Source: Competibacter sp963695105 (lineage in GTDB: Bacteria; Pseudomonadota; Gammaproteobacteria; Competibacterales; Competibacteraceae). Taken from it: a DNA stretch of 64,000 nt. Positions 1 through 7,870 of this stretch are shown here, piece after piece. Where the stretch lies: positions 1-64,000 of the forward strand of contig CAVOGC010000019.1 in the NCBI GenBank assembly GCA_963695105.1, in the 5' to 3' direction. Below the pieces are notes generated by a model, which was not told the origin of the DNA, ran no database searches, and saw nothing but the letters and a program-made list of their open reading frames with translations. Every line of letters starts with the position of its first letter. Position 1 is the stretch's first letter. Both the position numbers and the translations under genes were made by a program.

Positions 1-47
1 AGCAGAAATAACTTGAACAACGAGCGGTCGGTGCCTACGCTTCGCGC

Positions 48-732
48 ATGGATGCAACCCAGGCGACCGAGGAAAAATTTCGCGCGCTGGCCGGGCGGCT
101 GGACGAAGCGACGCTGCGGCTGTGGGCGGCGGTCGAGGCGCGCGCGCTCGGCCATGGGGGTGTCAGTGCCGTGGCGAGCGCTGTCGGTTTGTCCCGTACT
201 ACCATCTACGCAGGGTTGCGCGAACTGGCGGCGGCGACATCGGGTCGCGAGCTGTTGACTGCTGGGAGGGGCCGCGTTCGCGCCAAGGGGGGCGGGCGCA
301 AGAAGCTGACGGCCAGCGACCCGACGCTGCTGCGCGACCTGGATGCGTTGGTCGAACCCACGGCGCGCGGCGACCCGCGGTCGCCTTTGCGCTGGACCTG
401 CAAAAGTACGCCGCGATTGGCCAAGGAATTGGTGGAGCGGGGCCATCAGGTGAGCCAGCGCACCGTGTGTGATTTGCTGGCGCGCTTGGACTACAGCCTG
501 CAAGCGACCCGGAAGATTCACGAAGGGGGGCGGCAGACCGATCGCGACGCGCAGTTCAACCACATTGCGGCGACGGCGGCGCGGTATCAGGCGACGGGCG
601 ACCCGGTGGTGTCCGTTGATACCAAAAAGAAAGAACTGGTCGGGGACTTCAAGAACGGCGGGCGTGAGTGGCAACCGAAAGGCCGCGCGGAAGCCGTACG
701 CGTCTACGACTTCATCGATCCGCAACTGGGTA
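48..732 (+). pseudogene. ISAzo13-family transposase, 5' part
   Basis: N-terminal about 228 residues of an ISAzo13-type transposase: a helix-turn-helix-like start (VSAVASAVGLSRTTIYAGLREL near residues 44-65), then the GGGRKK and TRGDPRSPLRWTCKST stretches typical of the family, and the beginning of the catalytic core (VVSVDTKKKELVGDFKNGG). The frame runs into IS630 after the DPQLG codons and stops at 764. Removing IS630 with one TA joins this frame exactly to the part at 1861, which gives a protein of about 408 residues, the usual family size. The gene is therefore inactivated purely by insertion. Confidence 0.85.
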
Positions 733-747
733 ATTCCATTTCCAATT

Positions 748-1254
748 CTATAGTGAAGCTATAATCCAGGGCCAAGCGACGATGGAATGGACGCGATGAT
801 GGTCAAGTTCCAGCTCATGGAGCGCCCCTTCCAAATGATTTTCCAGCGCGTCCAGGCTTTCGAAGAGGCGGTTGTGGAAGGATTTCTCCCGTAGGTCATC
901 CCAAAGATGCTCGACCGGATTGAGTTCGGGCGAGTACGGCGGCAGTTTGAGCAAGCGCACATTGGGTGCCAGCGCAAGGGAGTCGCTCCGATGCCAACCG
1001 GCGCCATCAAGCACCATGACGATCCGCTCGCCAGGATGGCGGGAGGCGACCTCGTCGAGGAAGAGTTGCATGCATTGGCGATTGACGCGGGGCAGAATCA
1101 GGGTATCCAGCTGACCGTCGGCCACCGAGACCGCCGCATAGGCGTATGTGTATTCTTGCACGACCATGGCCTGGCACAGGGGCCGAACGGGCTTGGGGCA
1201 CCAACAGCGCCGGGTATCCGAGATGCGCCCGAAGCGTGCCTCGTCCTGAAACAT
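748..1254 (-). CDS. IS630 transposase, downstream frame (DDE catalytic half)
   Basis: Catalytic half of the IS630 transposase. It contains the three acidic blocks in order: FQDEARFG (first D), VLDGAGWHRS (second D) and PYSPELNPVEHLWDDLR (third acidic residue). The ATG at 1254 gives 168 residues, but the frame is open back to the A8 slip site near 1322, so the natural product is probably a frameshift fusion with the upstream half. The C-terminus lies close to the left inverted repeat, as usual for compact elements. Confidence 0.88.
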   Translation of the reverse strand: MFQDEARFGRISDTRRCWCPKPVRPLCQAMVVQEYTYAYAAVSVADGQLDTLILPRVNRQCMQLFLDEVASRHPGERIVMVLDGAGWHRSDSLALAPNVRLLKLPPYSPELNPVEHLWDDLREKSFHNRLFESLDALENHLEGALHELELDHHRVHSIVAWPWIIASL

Positions 1255-1805
1255 CAGCCGGATGGGTCCTTCACTGAGCCACTGGTGGTCGATTTCCGCG
1301 AGGACGTCGGGGAGTTTTTTTTCCAGTTCTCTTGCGCGGCCACATTGGCTTTGGGATGTTGCTTGTCTGGAACCAGCTTGCGCCAGCCATGACGGTGCGG
1401 CAGGTTGTAGGCGGAGGCCAGCGCGCCCTTGCGCCCCAGGCGGACATCCAGCGCTCGTTTGATCTCGCCGACCACCAGGATGCCACCCCCCTTGGCCTTC
1501 TCGAAGAACGGGGCCAGAAAGGCCGCTTCCTCGGCGCGCGTCATGTTCTCGTGCCGGCGCCCGCCTCTCCTCGCCCGACCGCTATCCGGAACGCCGCCGG
1601 CGCGGACAAAGCGCGTTCGGAGTTGACAGGCCCAACCCACTGACACACCCATCGCTTGCGCCGTTTGTTCCAGCGACAAGCCCAACGCCAAGGGCAACAC
1701 CACGGCCTGCGCTTGTCTCAATTCCTCAACCGTCCGTGCCTTCGCCAAGCACGCCTTGGCCTGCTCCAGAAACTCACCACCGCTCGCTCGTCGTCCCATC
1801 GCCAC
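1254..1805 (-). CDS. IS630 transposase, upstream frame (helix-turn-helix half)
   Basis: This frame gives the DNA-binding half: a MAMGRRASGG start, then LSLEQTAQAMGVSVGWACQL as the helix-turn-helix (about residues 42-62), and an arginine-rich linker. The family-like sequence ends at AQENWKK; the following codons (about residues 158-183) are out-of-frame read-through. At 1315-1322 the minus strand has eight A's in the context A AAA AAC, a canonical -1 slippery heptamer. A -1 shift there continues as LPDVLAEIDHQWLSEGPIRL and into the downstream catalytic frame. Fused expression by programmed frameshift is common in this family. Confidence 0.85.
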   Translation of the reverse strand: MAMGRRASGGEFLEQAKACLAKARTVEELRQAQAVVLPLALGLSLEQTAQAMGVSVGWACQLRTRFVRAGGVPDSGRARRGGRRHENMTRAEEAAFLAPFFEKAKGGGILVVGEIKRALDVRLGRKGALASAYNLPHRHGWRKLVPDKQHPKANVAAQENWKKNSPTSSRKSTTSGSVKDPSG

Positions 1806-1858
1806 ACCTCCTTCGCTTGGGGTGTGGTTATTATTTTATGATTGATATGGAAATGGAA

Positions 1859-2405
1859 TAAGGTCGCACCTTACGGGGTGTATGACGTGGGCGCCAACCA
1901 AGGCTGGGTGAGTGTCGGCATCACGCACGACACGGCGGAATTTGCGGTCGAGAGTATCCGCCGGTGGTGGCGCGAGATGGGCCAGCCACTCTACCCCGCC
2001 GCGCGGCGCCTGCTGATCACCGCCGACTGCGGTGGCAGTAACGGCTATCGCGTGCGGCTCTGGAAGGTCGAGTTGCAGCAGCTCGCCGACGAACTGGGGC
2101 TGGTGATCCAGGTTTGTCACTTTCCGCCCGGCACCAGCAAGTGGAACAAGATCGAGCATCGCATGTTCTGTCACATCACCCAGAACTGGCGCGGTCGTCC
2201 CTTGGTCAGCCGTGAAGTCGTCGTCAACCTGATCGGCAACACGACCACCACCGAGGGGCTTCGCATCCAAGCCCGACTCGACGACCGGGACTATCGGACG
2301 GGAATCGCAGTCTCCGATGAGGAAATCGCAGAGCTGGCCCTTGAACGCGACGAGTTCCATGGTGAGTGGAACTATTGGCTCAAGCCTCGTCACCGAGATG
2401 GTTGA
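1859..2405 (+). pseudogene. ISAzo13-family transposase, 3' part
   Basis: C-terminal half of the split transposase: VAPYGVYDVGANQGWVSVG, LLITADCGGSNGYR, and HFPPGTSKWNKIEHRMF with the late catalytic acidic residue, then the VVNLIGNTTTTEGL and YWLKPRHRDG tail. Reading from a TTG at 1842 is possible, but those first codons come from the IS630 end. It ends nine bases before the inverted repeat at 2414. Confidence 0.85.
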
Positions 2406-2413
2406 ACGGGTAC

Positions 2414-2432
2414 TGTTCAAGTTATTTCTGCT
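2414..2432 (-). repeat. ISAzo13 right terminal inverted repeat
   Basis: TGTTCAAGTTATTTCTGCT is the exact reverse complement of window bases 1-19. The next bases, AGGGTCC, are likely the outer tip of the repeat, whose left partner lies before base 1. Confidence 0.9.
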
Positions 2433-2438
2433 AGGGTC

Positions 2439-3092
2439 CTAAGTCCAATGATCTTCGGTCAACCGCAACTGGCCAGCGTCGTGGTCATCGCCGGCCAACC
2501 AAGCGGAATCCAGACCGGTGACGTGGACAGCGAAAGGAAACCCCGGCAGGCGCACGGTCTGGCGATAACCAAGATGGGGGTGAAAGGTTGAGTCAGGCAA
2601 CAGCTCGGGCCGTTTCAGGTCGTTCTGCAACCAGTTGCGATAAGCGGCTTGGCGGGTCAACAGTGCATCGCGTTGCGCGTCCTGGAATCCCCAAGGGGTC
2701 GCGCCACCCGCCAGCCAGCGCGAAAGGTCTTGATCGTTTACGCGATGGAGATTGGCGCGCAGCGTCTGCCAGTCGTCTGCGGCGACCGTGCGGCAAATAT
2801 CGTGATTGCCCGGCACGAGGAAAAATCGCTCCGGCGGCACGTTCAGCCGTTGCAAGGTCGTCTGGAAAAACTCGGTAATCGCCGCGTACTCATCCGCCAA
2901 GCCCCAATCGGCGGCATCCCCGGTGAAGCAGACCAGATCGAACGGCCCCGTTGACTTCAACTCATCCAGATTACGCAGCCAGGCATCGCCCAGCACGCGC
3001 CGTCGCCGCCAGGGCTCGTGTTCGCGCGAACCGCGCTCGTGCAAGTCCGAGAGATGCAAGAGGCGCAGTTTGAAAGCGGTGTGATCAATCAT
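2439..3092 (-). pseudogene. Metallophosphoesterase, C-terminus lost to ISAzo13
   Basis: The 217 residues carry the calcineurin-like metal-binding blocks: HLSDLHE (about residues 13-19), FTGDAADWG (about 56-64) and PGNHDIC (about 94-100). The family also needs a later GHxH block, and it is missing here. The frame ends at a TAG that straddles the ISAzo13 tip (2439-2441), so the rest was displaced by the insertion. The substrate is unknown; this superfamily hydrolyses phosphomonoesters, phosphodiesters or cyclic nucleotides. Without the last metal ligands the product is probably inactive. Confidence 0.8.
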
Positions 3093-3320
3093 GACAAGGC
3101 GATCCTTGAGTCAATCGTGACGATTCGGGCATCGAATGCCGGTGTATCGATAAAGAGAATATAGTCACTTATGAAAAAGGATTGGGGGATTTCCGTTCAT
3201 GGGTCGGTCTCCACTCATTGAGGAGACCCAGGGTCGGTATCGTGCGTCTCGATGGAAAAAATATGGATATCCTCTTGCCAAGCCTGCCTCCATTGGGTAC
3301 CCTTCCGCGCCTATTGCTTT

Positions 3321-3397
3321 AGGCGCGTAGCTCAGTTGGTTAGAGCACCACCTTGACATGGTGGGGGTCGTTGGTTCGAGTCCAATCGCGCCTACCA
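3321..3397 (+). tRNA. tRNA-Val (GAC)
   Basis: A complete 77-nt cloverleaf with encoded CCA. The acceptor stem AGGCGCG pairs with CGCGCCT. The anticodon arm CCACC-TTGACAT-GGTGG places GAC at 34-36. The T arm reads GGTTCGAGTCC. The gene lies just upstream of thrS on the same strand. The 228 bp before it hold one hairpin (GGTCTCC/GGAGACC near 3206-3228) but no recognisable gene. Confidence 0.96.
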
Positions 3398-3433
3398 GTT
3401 TTTTTGTTGAGTTGCGCAACAGACCGGTTTGCA

Positions 3434-3481
3434 AAAGGGCGCGCCTTCCTTCCAAAAGAAGGGTTCCATGGCGCGCCCTTT
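3434..3481 (+). terminator. Long hairpin between tRNA-Val and thrS
   Basis: A perfect 12-bp inverted repeat, AAAGGGCGCGCC (3434-3445) and GGCGCGCCCTTT (3470-3481), encloses a second short stem. The following bases (ACTATTTC) are only weakly T-rich. It may end the tRNA transcript, act in the thrS leader as an RNA structure, or both. Confidence 0.5.
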
Positions 3482-3532
3482 ACTATTTCAGCTTCAGCCC
3501 AGGCTAAACGAACGGATCAGAGAATTGCAGCG

Positions 3533-5448
3533 ATGCCGGTAATCACGCTTCCAGATGGCGGCCAGCGCGTTTTCGACGAGCCGGTCAGCGTTCACCAAGT
3601 CGCCGCCGCGATCGGCGCGGGGTTGGCCAAGGCCGCTCTGGCGGGCAAGGTGGACGGTCGGCTGGTGGATACCTCGCATCTGATCGCCGCGGATGCGAAT
3701 CTGGCCATCGTCACCGAGCGCGACCCGGAAGGGCTGGAGATCGTGCGCCATTCCAGCGCGCACCTGCTGGCGCACGCCGTCAAACAGTTGTATCCGACCG
3801 CCCAGGTCACCATCGGCCCGGTCATCGAAAACGGCTTCTACTACGACTTCGCCTTCGAGCGCGCCTTTACCCCCGAGGATCTGGAGCGCATCCAGACCCG
3901 AATGGAGGAGTTGGCCGCCCGCGATATCCCCGTATCCCGCTCGGTCATGCCGCGCGACGAGGCCGTGACCTTCTTCCGCGACATGGGCGAGGAGTACAAG
4001 GCGCAAATCATCGCCGACATTCCGGCCGACCAGGAGATTTCGCTGTACCGGCAGGACGACTTCATCGACCTCTGTCGCGGCCCGCATGTGCCCTCCACCG
4101 GCAAGCTCAAGGCTTTCAAACTGATGAAGTTGGCCGGTGCCTACTGGCGCGGCGATTCCCGCAACGAGATGTTGCAGCGCATCTACGGCACGGCCTGGAG
4201 CGATCAGAAGGCGCTGAAAGCCTACCTGCACCGCTTGGAGGAGGCCGAGAAGCGCGATCATCGCCGGGTCGGCAAGGCGCTCGACCTGTTCCATGTTCAG
4301 GAGGAAGCGCCGGGTATGGTGTTCTGGCACGATCACGGCTGGCGGGTCTACGTCGAAGTCCAGAACTACATCCGCCAGATGTTGCGCGAACACGGCTACC
4401 AGGAAGTTCACACGCCGCAGATCATCGACCGCAGCCTGTGGGAACGTTCCGGGCACTGGGAAAAGTTCCGCGACGACATGTTCACCACGGCTTCGGAAAA
4501 CCGCGACTATGCGGTCAAGCCGATGAACTGCCCCGGCCATATTCAGATCTTCAACCAGGGGCTGAAGAGTTATCGCGACCTGCCGCTGCGCATGGCCGAA
4601 TTCGGCTCCTGCCACCGCAACGAGCCGTCCGGCACCTGCATGGGCTGATGCGGGTGCGCAATTTCGTGCAGGACGACGCCCACATCTTCTGCACCGAAGA
4701 ACAGATTCAGACCGAGGTATCGGCGTTCATGGATCTGCTGTTCCAGGTCTACGCCGATTTTGGTTTCAACGAGGTGCAATTGGCCCTGGCCACCCGCCCC
4801 GACCAGCGGGTCGGTAGCGACGAGGTGTGGGACAAGGCGGAAAAGGCGCTGGAACTGGCGCTGAACCGCACCGGGTTGCCCTGGCGGCTCAAGCCCGGCG
4901 AGGGGGCTTTCTACGGCCCCAAGATCGAATTCGTGCTGCGCGACTGTCTGGACCGGCTCTGGCAGTGCGGCACCATCCAGGTGGATTTTTCCATGCCCGG
5001 CCGGTTGGACGCCCACTATATCGCCGAGGACGGCGGCAAGCGGGCGCCGGTCATGTTGCATCGGGCCATTCTCGGTTCGCTGGAGCGCTTTATCGGCATT
5101 CTGATCGAGCAGTACGCTGGCGCGCTGCCGGCTTGGCTGGCGCCGGTGCAGGCCGTGGTGCTCAACATCACCGACCATCAGGCCGATTACGTTTCCCGGG
5201 TCGAAAAATGCCTTATGCAACAAGGTTTCCGCGTTGTGGCTGACTTGAGAAACGAGAAGATCGGCTTTAAAATCCGCGAGCATACCTTGCAACGTGTTCC
5301 ATACTTACTGGTTGTTGGCGACCGGGAACTGGAAACGGAGACTGTCGCCGCGCGCACCCGCACCGGCAAGGATCTGGGCGTCATGACACTGGCGGCTTTC
5401 GCCGAGCGCCTGCAAGCCGACATCGTCCGGCGCGGACGAACCGAATAA
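3533..5448 (+). CDS. thrS: Threonine--tRNA ligase, frame broken by a 1-nt deletion
   Basis: Charges tRNA-Thr. The ATG at 3533 starts MPVITLPDGGQRVF, the TGS domain. It is followed by the editing domain (HSSAHLLAHAVKQLYP, about residues 72-87), the class II catalytic core (MNCPGHIQIFNQG) and the anticodon-binding domain. The frame stops early at 4648 after EPSGTCMG. The family sequence is EPSGTLHGLMRVR, and adding one C at 4635-4636 (CACC to CACCC) restores it and joins the frame that ends at 5448. The restored length is 638 residues, close to E. coli's 642. Because the gene is essential and the lost base is in a C run, I take this as a probable base-call error. It heads the conserved thrS-infC-rpmI-rplT-pheST-ihfA order. 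Confidence 0.92.
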
Positions 5449-5467
5449 CTCTTGGGAGGACAGCAAC

Positions 5468-5989
5468 ATCGCCGCGAACAACGAACTCCGGCTCAATGAA
5501 GAGATTACCGGGCGCGAAGTACGCCTGATCGATCAGGACGGTGAGCAGGCAGGAGTCGTTCTCCTGATGCAAGCCAGGCGGATGGCCGAGGAAGCTGAAC
5601 TGGATTTGGTGGAAATCTCCCCAACCGCCAAGCCGCCGGTTTGTCGCATCATGGATTATGGCAAATTCCGGTTCGAGCAGGCCAAGAAGCAGAATGAAGC
5701 CCGGAAGAAGCAAAAACAAATCCAGATCAAGGAAATCAAATTTCGTCCAGGCACGGACGAAGGGGACTATCAGGTCAAACTACGCAACCTGATCCGTTTC
5801 CTGAGCGAAGGCGACAAGGCCAAGGTGACGCTGCGGTTTCGTGGCCGCGAAATGGCGCACCAGGATCTTGGCGCCAACCTTCTCAAGCGCGTTGAAGACG
5901 ACTTGACGCAATACGGCACGGTGGAACAGCGACCGCGGATGGAAGGACGGCAGATGGTCATGACCATTGCGCCGGTGAAAAAGAAATAA
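5468..5989 (+). CDS. infC: Translation initiation factor IF-3, ATC start codon
   Basis: IF-3 binds the 30S subunit and monitors start codons. From the ATC at 5468 the protein reads IAANNELRLNEEITGREVRL, matching the known N-terminal domain, with GGGAGG at 5454-5459 eight bases upstream. The first in-frame ATG, 5567, would remove about 33 conserved residues. The later blocks PPVCRIMDYGKF, EIKFRPGTDEGDYQVKL and LRFRGREMAH are intact. The length is 173 residues. Rare AUU/AUC/AUA starts are a known feature of infC: IF-3 itself discriminates against them and so represses its own translation. That regulation is inferred here from the start codon. Confidence 0.94.
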   Translation: MAANNELRLNEEITGREVRLIDQDGEQAGVVLLMQARRMAEEAELDLVEISPTAKPPVCRIMDYGKFRFEQAKKQNEARKKQKQIQIKEIKFRPGTDEGDYQVKLRNLIRFLSEGDKAKVTLRFRGREMAHQDLGANLLKRVEDDLTQYGTVEQRPRMEGRQMVMTIAPVKKK

Positions 5990-6079
5990 TCCTCCCTGCC
6001 CGGCGTTGGTCTTCCCGTCCTCTGACGCATATCGGGGTTGATCCCTGAACTGACTTTTTGAAAATTGCGGAGCCATGCA

Positions 6080-6277
6080 ATGCCCAAGATGAAAACCAAC
6101 CGCGGTGCGGCCAAGCGTTTCAGCCGCACCGGGTCCGGCCAGTACAAATGCTCTCACTCGCATCTCCGGCACATTCTGACCAAGAAGAGCGCCAAGCGGA
6201 AACGCCAGTTGCGCGGCACGACGATCATTGCCGCGGTGGATACCCCGGCGGTGCGTCGGATGCTGCCTTACACTTGA
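6080..6277 (+). CDS. rpmI: 50S ribosomal protein L35
   Basis: A 65-residue basic protein of the large subunit. It starts MPKMKTNRGAAKRF and contains KCSHSHLRHILTKKSAKRKRQLR, the standard L35 sequence. The start at 6080 is chosen over the in-frame GTG/ATG at 6065 because L35 proteins begin MPKMKT. It sits between infC and rplT in their conserved order, 25 bp ahead of rplT, and is presumably co-transcribed. Confidence 0.96.
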   Translation: MPKMKTNRGAAKRFSRTGSGQYKCSHSHLRHILTKKSAKRKRQLRGTTIIAAVDTPAVRRMLPYT

Positions 6278-6302
6278 TGTCACCGGACCGGAGAAATAAG
6301 CC

Positions 6303-6665
6303 ATGCCCCGAGTGAAACGCGGCGTTACCGCCCACGCCCGCCACAAAAAAGTCCTGAAGCAGGCCAAAGGCTATTACGGCGCCCGCAGCAAGGTGTACCG
6401 GGTCGCCAAGCAGGCCGTGATCAAGGCCGGTCAGTACGCCTACCGCGACCGCCGCCAGAAGAAGCGCGAATTCCGCGCGCTGTGGATCGTCCGCATCAAC
6501 GCCGGCGCCCACGAAAATGGCCTGTCCTACAGCCGGCTGATCAATGGCCTGAAGCAGGCCGCCATCGAGGTCGACCGCAAGGTGCTGGCTGATCTGGCGG
6601 TGTTGGACAAGCCGGCTTTTGCCGAACTGGCCAACCGCGCCAAGGCCGCGCTCGGCATCGCCTGA
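6303..6665 (+). CDS. rplT: 50S ribosomal protein L20
   Basis: A 120-residue early-assembly large-subunit protein. MPRVKRGVTAHARHKKVLK, GYYGARSKVYRVAKQAV and YAYRDRRQKKREFRALWI are diagnostic. In E. coli L20 also represses the rpmI-rplT message by binding the leader; I did not locate such a site here. It ends 167 bp before pheS, and that gap contains a REP-like palindrome. Confidence 0.97.
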   Translation: MPRVKRGVTAHARHKKVLKQAKGYYGARSKVYRVAKQAVIKAGQYAYRDRRQKKREFRALWIVRINAGAHENGLSYSRLINGLKQAAIEVDRKVLADLAVLDKPAFAELANRAKAALGIA

Positions 6666-6755
6666 GCCGTTCGCCGGGCCGGATTCCGGTCCGGCTGCCC
6701 GCGGGATTCCGAATGGGGGAAAGGCATGATCCTTTCCCTTTTTGGTTTGTACTCC

Positions 6756-6795
6756 ACCCTCACTCCAAACCCCTTCCGTCAGCGGGCGGGGGAAG
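6756..6795 (-). repeat. REP-like palindrome, copy 1 (rplT-pheS gap)
   Basis: On the minus strand it reads as a CCCCGCCCGCTGACGG stem region followed by a GGGGTTTGGAGTGAGGG tail. The same tail follows stems at 41033, 41825, 61798 and 61853. It lies between rplT and pheS, where it could form mRNA structure, but I see no T-run. Confidence 0.65.
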
Positions 6796-6832
6796 TGAGT
6801 GGTTGTTTGCTTGTTTTGGAGAGACCACCAGC

Positions 6833-7849
6833 GTGGATGCATTGCCCGAACTGCTGCAAACCGCCCAAGCCGCCATTGCCGGAGCCGGCGATCTCGCCGC
6901 TCTGGACCAGACGCGCGTGCGCTATCTGGGCAAAAAAGGCGCGCTCACCGAGCGCCTGAAGGAACTGGGGCGGCTGCCACCCGAAGAGCGGCGTCAGGCT
7001 GGGCAGGCGATCAACGAGGCCAAGCAGGTACTGGAAACCGCGCTCGTCGCCCGCAAGGCCGAATTGGAAGCGACGGCGCTGGACGCCCGGCTGGCGGGCG
7101 AGGCCATCGATGTGACCTTGCCGGGGCGCGGCCAGCGGTCGGGCGGTCACCATCCGGTCAGCCGCACTCTGGCTCGCATCGAGGCGTTGTTCGCCCGGAT
7201 CGGTTTCACGGTCGTTGAAGGACCGGAGGTCGAGGACGATTTCCACAATTTCGAGGCGCTCAACATCCCCGCCCATCATCCGGCGCGGGCCATGCACGAC
7301 ACCTTCTATTTCGACACTCATACCCTGCTGCGTACCCACACCTCGCCGGTGCAGATCCGGGTGATGGAACGGCGGGAACCGCCGGTGCGGGTCATCGCGC
7401 CCGGTCGGGTCTACCGCTGCGATTCGGATGTGACTCACAGCCCGATGTTCCATCAGGTCGAGGGCTTGCTGGTGGACGAGGCGGTCAGTTTCGCCGACCT
7501 GAAGGGCGTGTTGGACGATTTCCTGCGCCAGTTCTTCGAGCGCGATCTGGCGGTGCGCTTCCGGCCTTCTTATTTCCCCTTCACCGAGCCATCCGCCGAG
7601 GTGGACATTCAATGCGTGATTTGCGGCGGTGGCGGCTGCCGGGTCTGCAAGCACAGTGGCTGGCTGGAGGTGCTGGGCTGCGGCATGGTGCATCCGGCGG
7701 TGTTCGACCAAATTGGCATCGACGCCGAGCGCTACACCGGCTACGCCTTCGGCATGGGCGTCGAGCGGCTGACCATGCTGCGCTACGGCGTCAACGACCT
7801 GCGGCTGTTCTTCGACAACGATCTGCGCTTCCTGCGGCAGTTTCAGTAG
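6833..7849 (+). CDS. pheS: Phenylalanine--tRNA ligase alpha subunit
   Basis: Catalytic subunit of the alpha2-beta2 enzyme that charges tRNA-Phe. The GTG at 6833 is preferred (VDALPELLQTAQAAI) with TTGGAGAG just upstream; the longer frame from 6713 would add unrelated sequence. An N-terminal coiled-coil (about residues 1-90) precedes the class II core: PEVEDDFHNFEALNIP, the motif 2 region VYRCDSDVTHSPMFHQVEG and the motif 3 region GYAFGMGVERLTMLRYGV. The length is 338 residues (E. coli 327). pheT follows after 21 bp. Confidence 0.95.
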   Translation: MDALPELLQTAQAAIAGAGDLAALDQTRVRYLGKKGALTERLKELGRLPPEERRQAGQAINEAKQVLETALVARKAELEATALDARLAGEAIDVTLPGRGQRSGGHHPVSRTLARIEALFARIGFTVVEGPEVEDDFHNFEALNIPAHHPARAMHDTFYFDTHTLLRTHTSPVQIRVMERREPPVRVIAPGRVYRCDSDVTHSPMFHQVEGLLVDEAVSFADLKGVLDDFLRQFFERDLAVRFRPSYFPFTEPSAEVDIQCVICGGGGCRVCKHSGWLEVLGCGMVHPAVFDQIGIDAERYTGYAFGMGVERLTMLRYGVNDLRLFFDNDLRFLRQFQ

Positions 7850-7870
7850 AGCGGCACTGGGAGATTCGAG

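Larger units (their letters stand above)
733..1858 (-). mobile_element. IS630-family insertion sequence
   Basis: The element is flanked by TA on both sides (731-732 and 1859-1860), the IS630/Tc1-mariner target duplication. Its ends share the inverted repeat TTCCATTTCCA. It carries a two-frame DDE transposase on the minus strand. It inserted within the ISAzo13 transposase gene. Nothing in the transposase looks decayed, so the copy may be functional. Confidence 0.85.
1..2440 (+). mobile_element. ISAzo13-family insertion sequence, left tip outside window, interrupted by IS630
   Basis: The first 19 bases (AGCAGAAATAACTTGAACA) recur as a perfect inverted copy at 2414-2432. The right end continues with AGGGTCC, so the full inverted repeat probably starts a few bases before the window. 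Between the ends lies one transposase gene of the ISAzo13 type, split at 731-1860 by another element. The right end sits inside a metallophosphoesterase gene on the other strand. Family assignment rests on my recognition of the transposase sequence, not on a database match. Confidence 0.85.

Noticed and set aside
3204..3228. GGTCTCC/GGAGACC hairpin before tRNA-Val
   Set aside because: No T-run on either strand, so I do not call it a terminator, and no other function can be supported.
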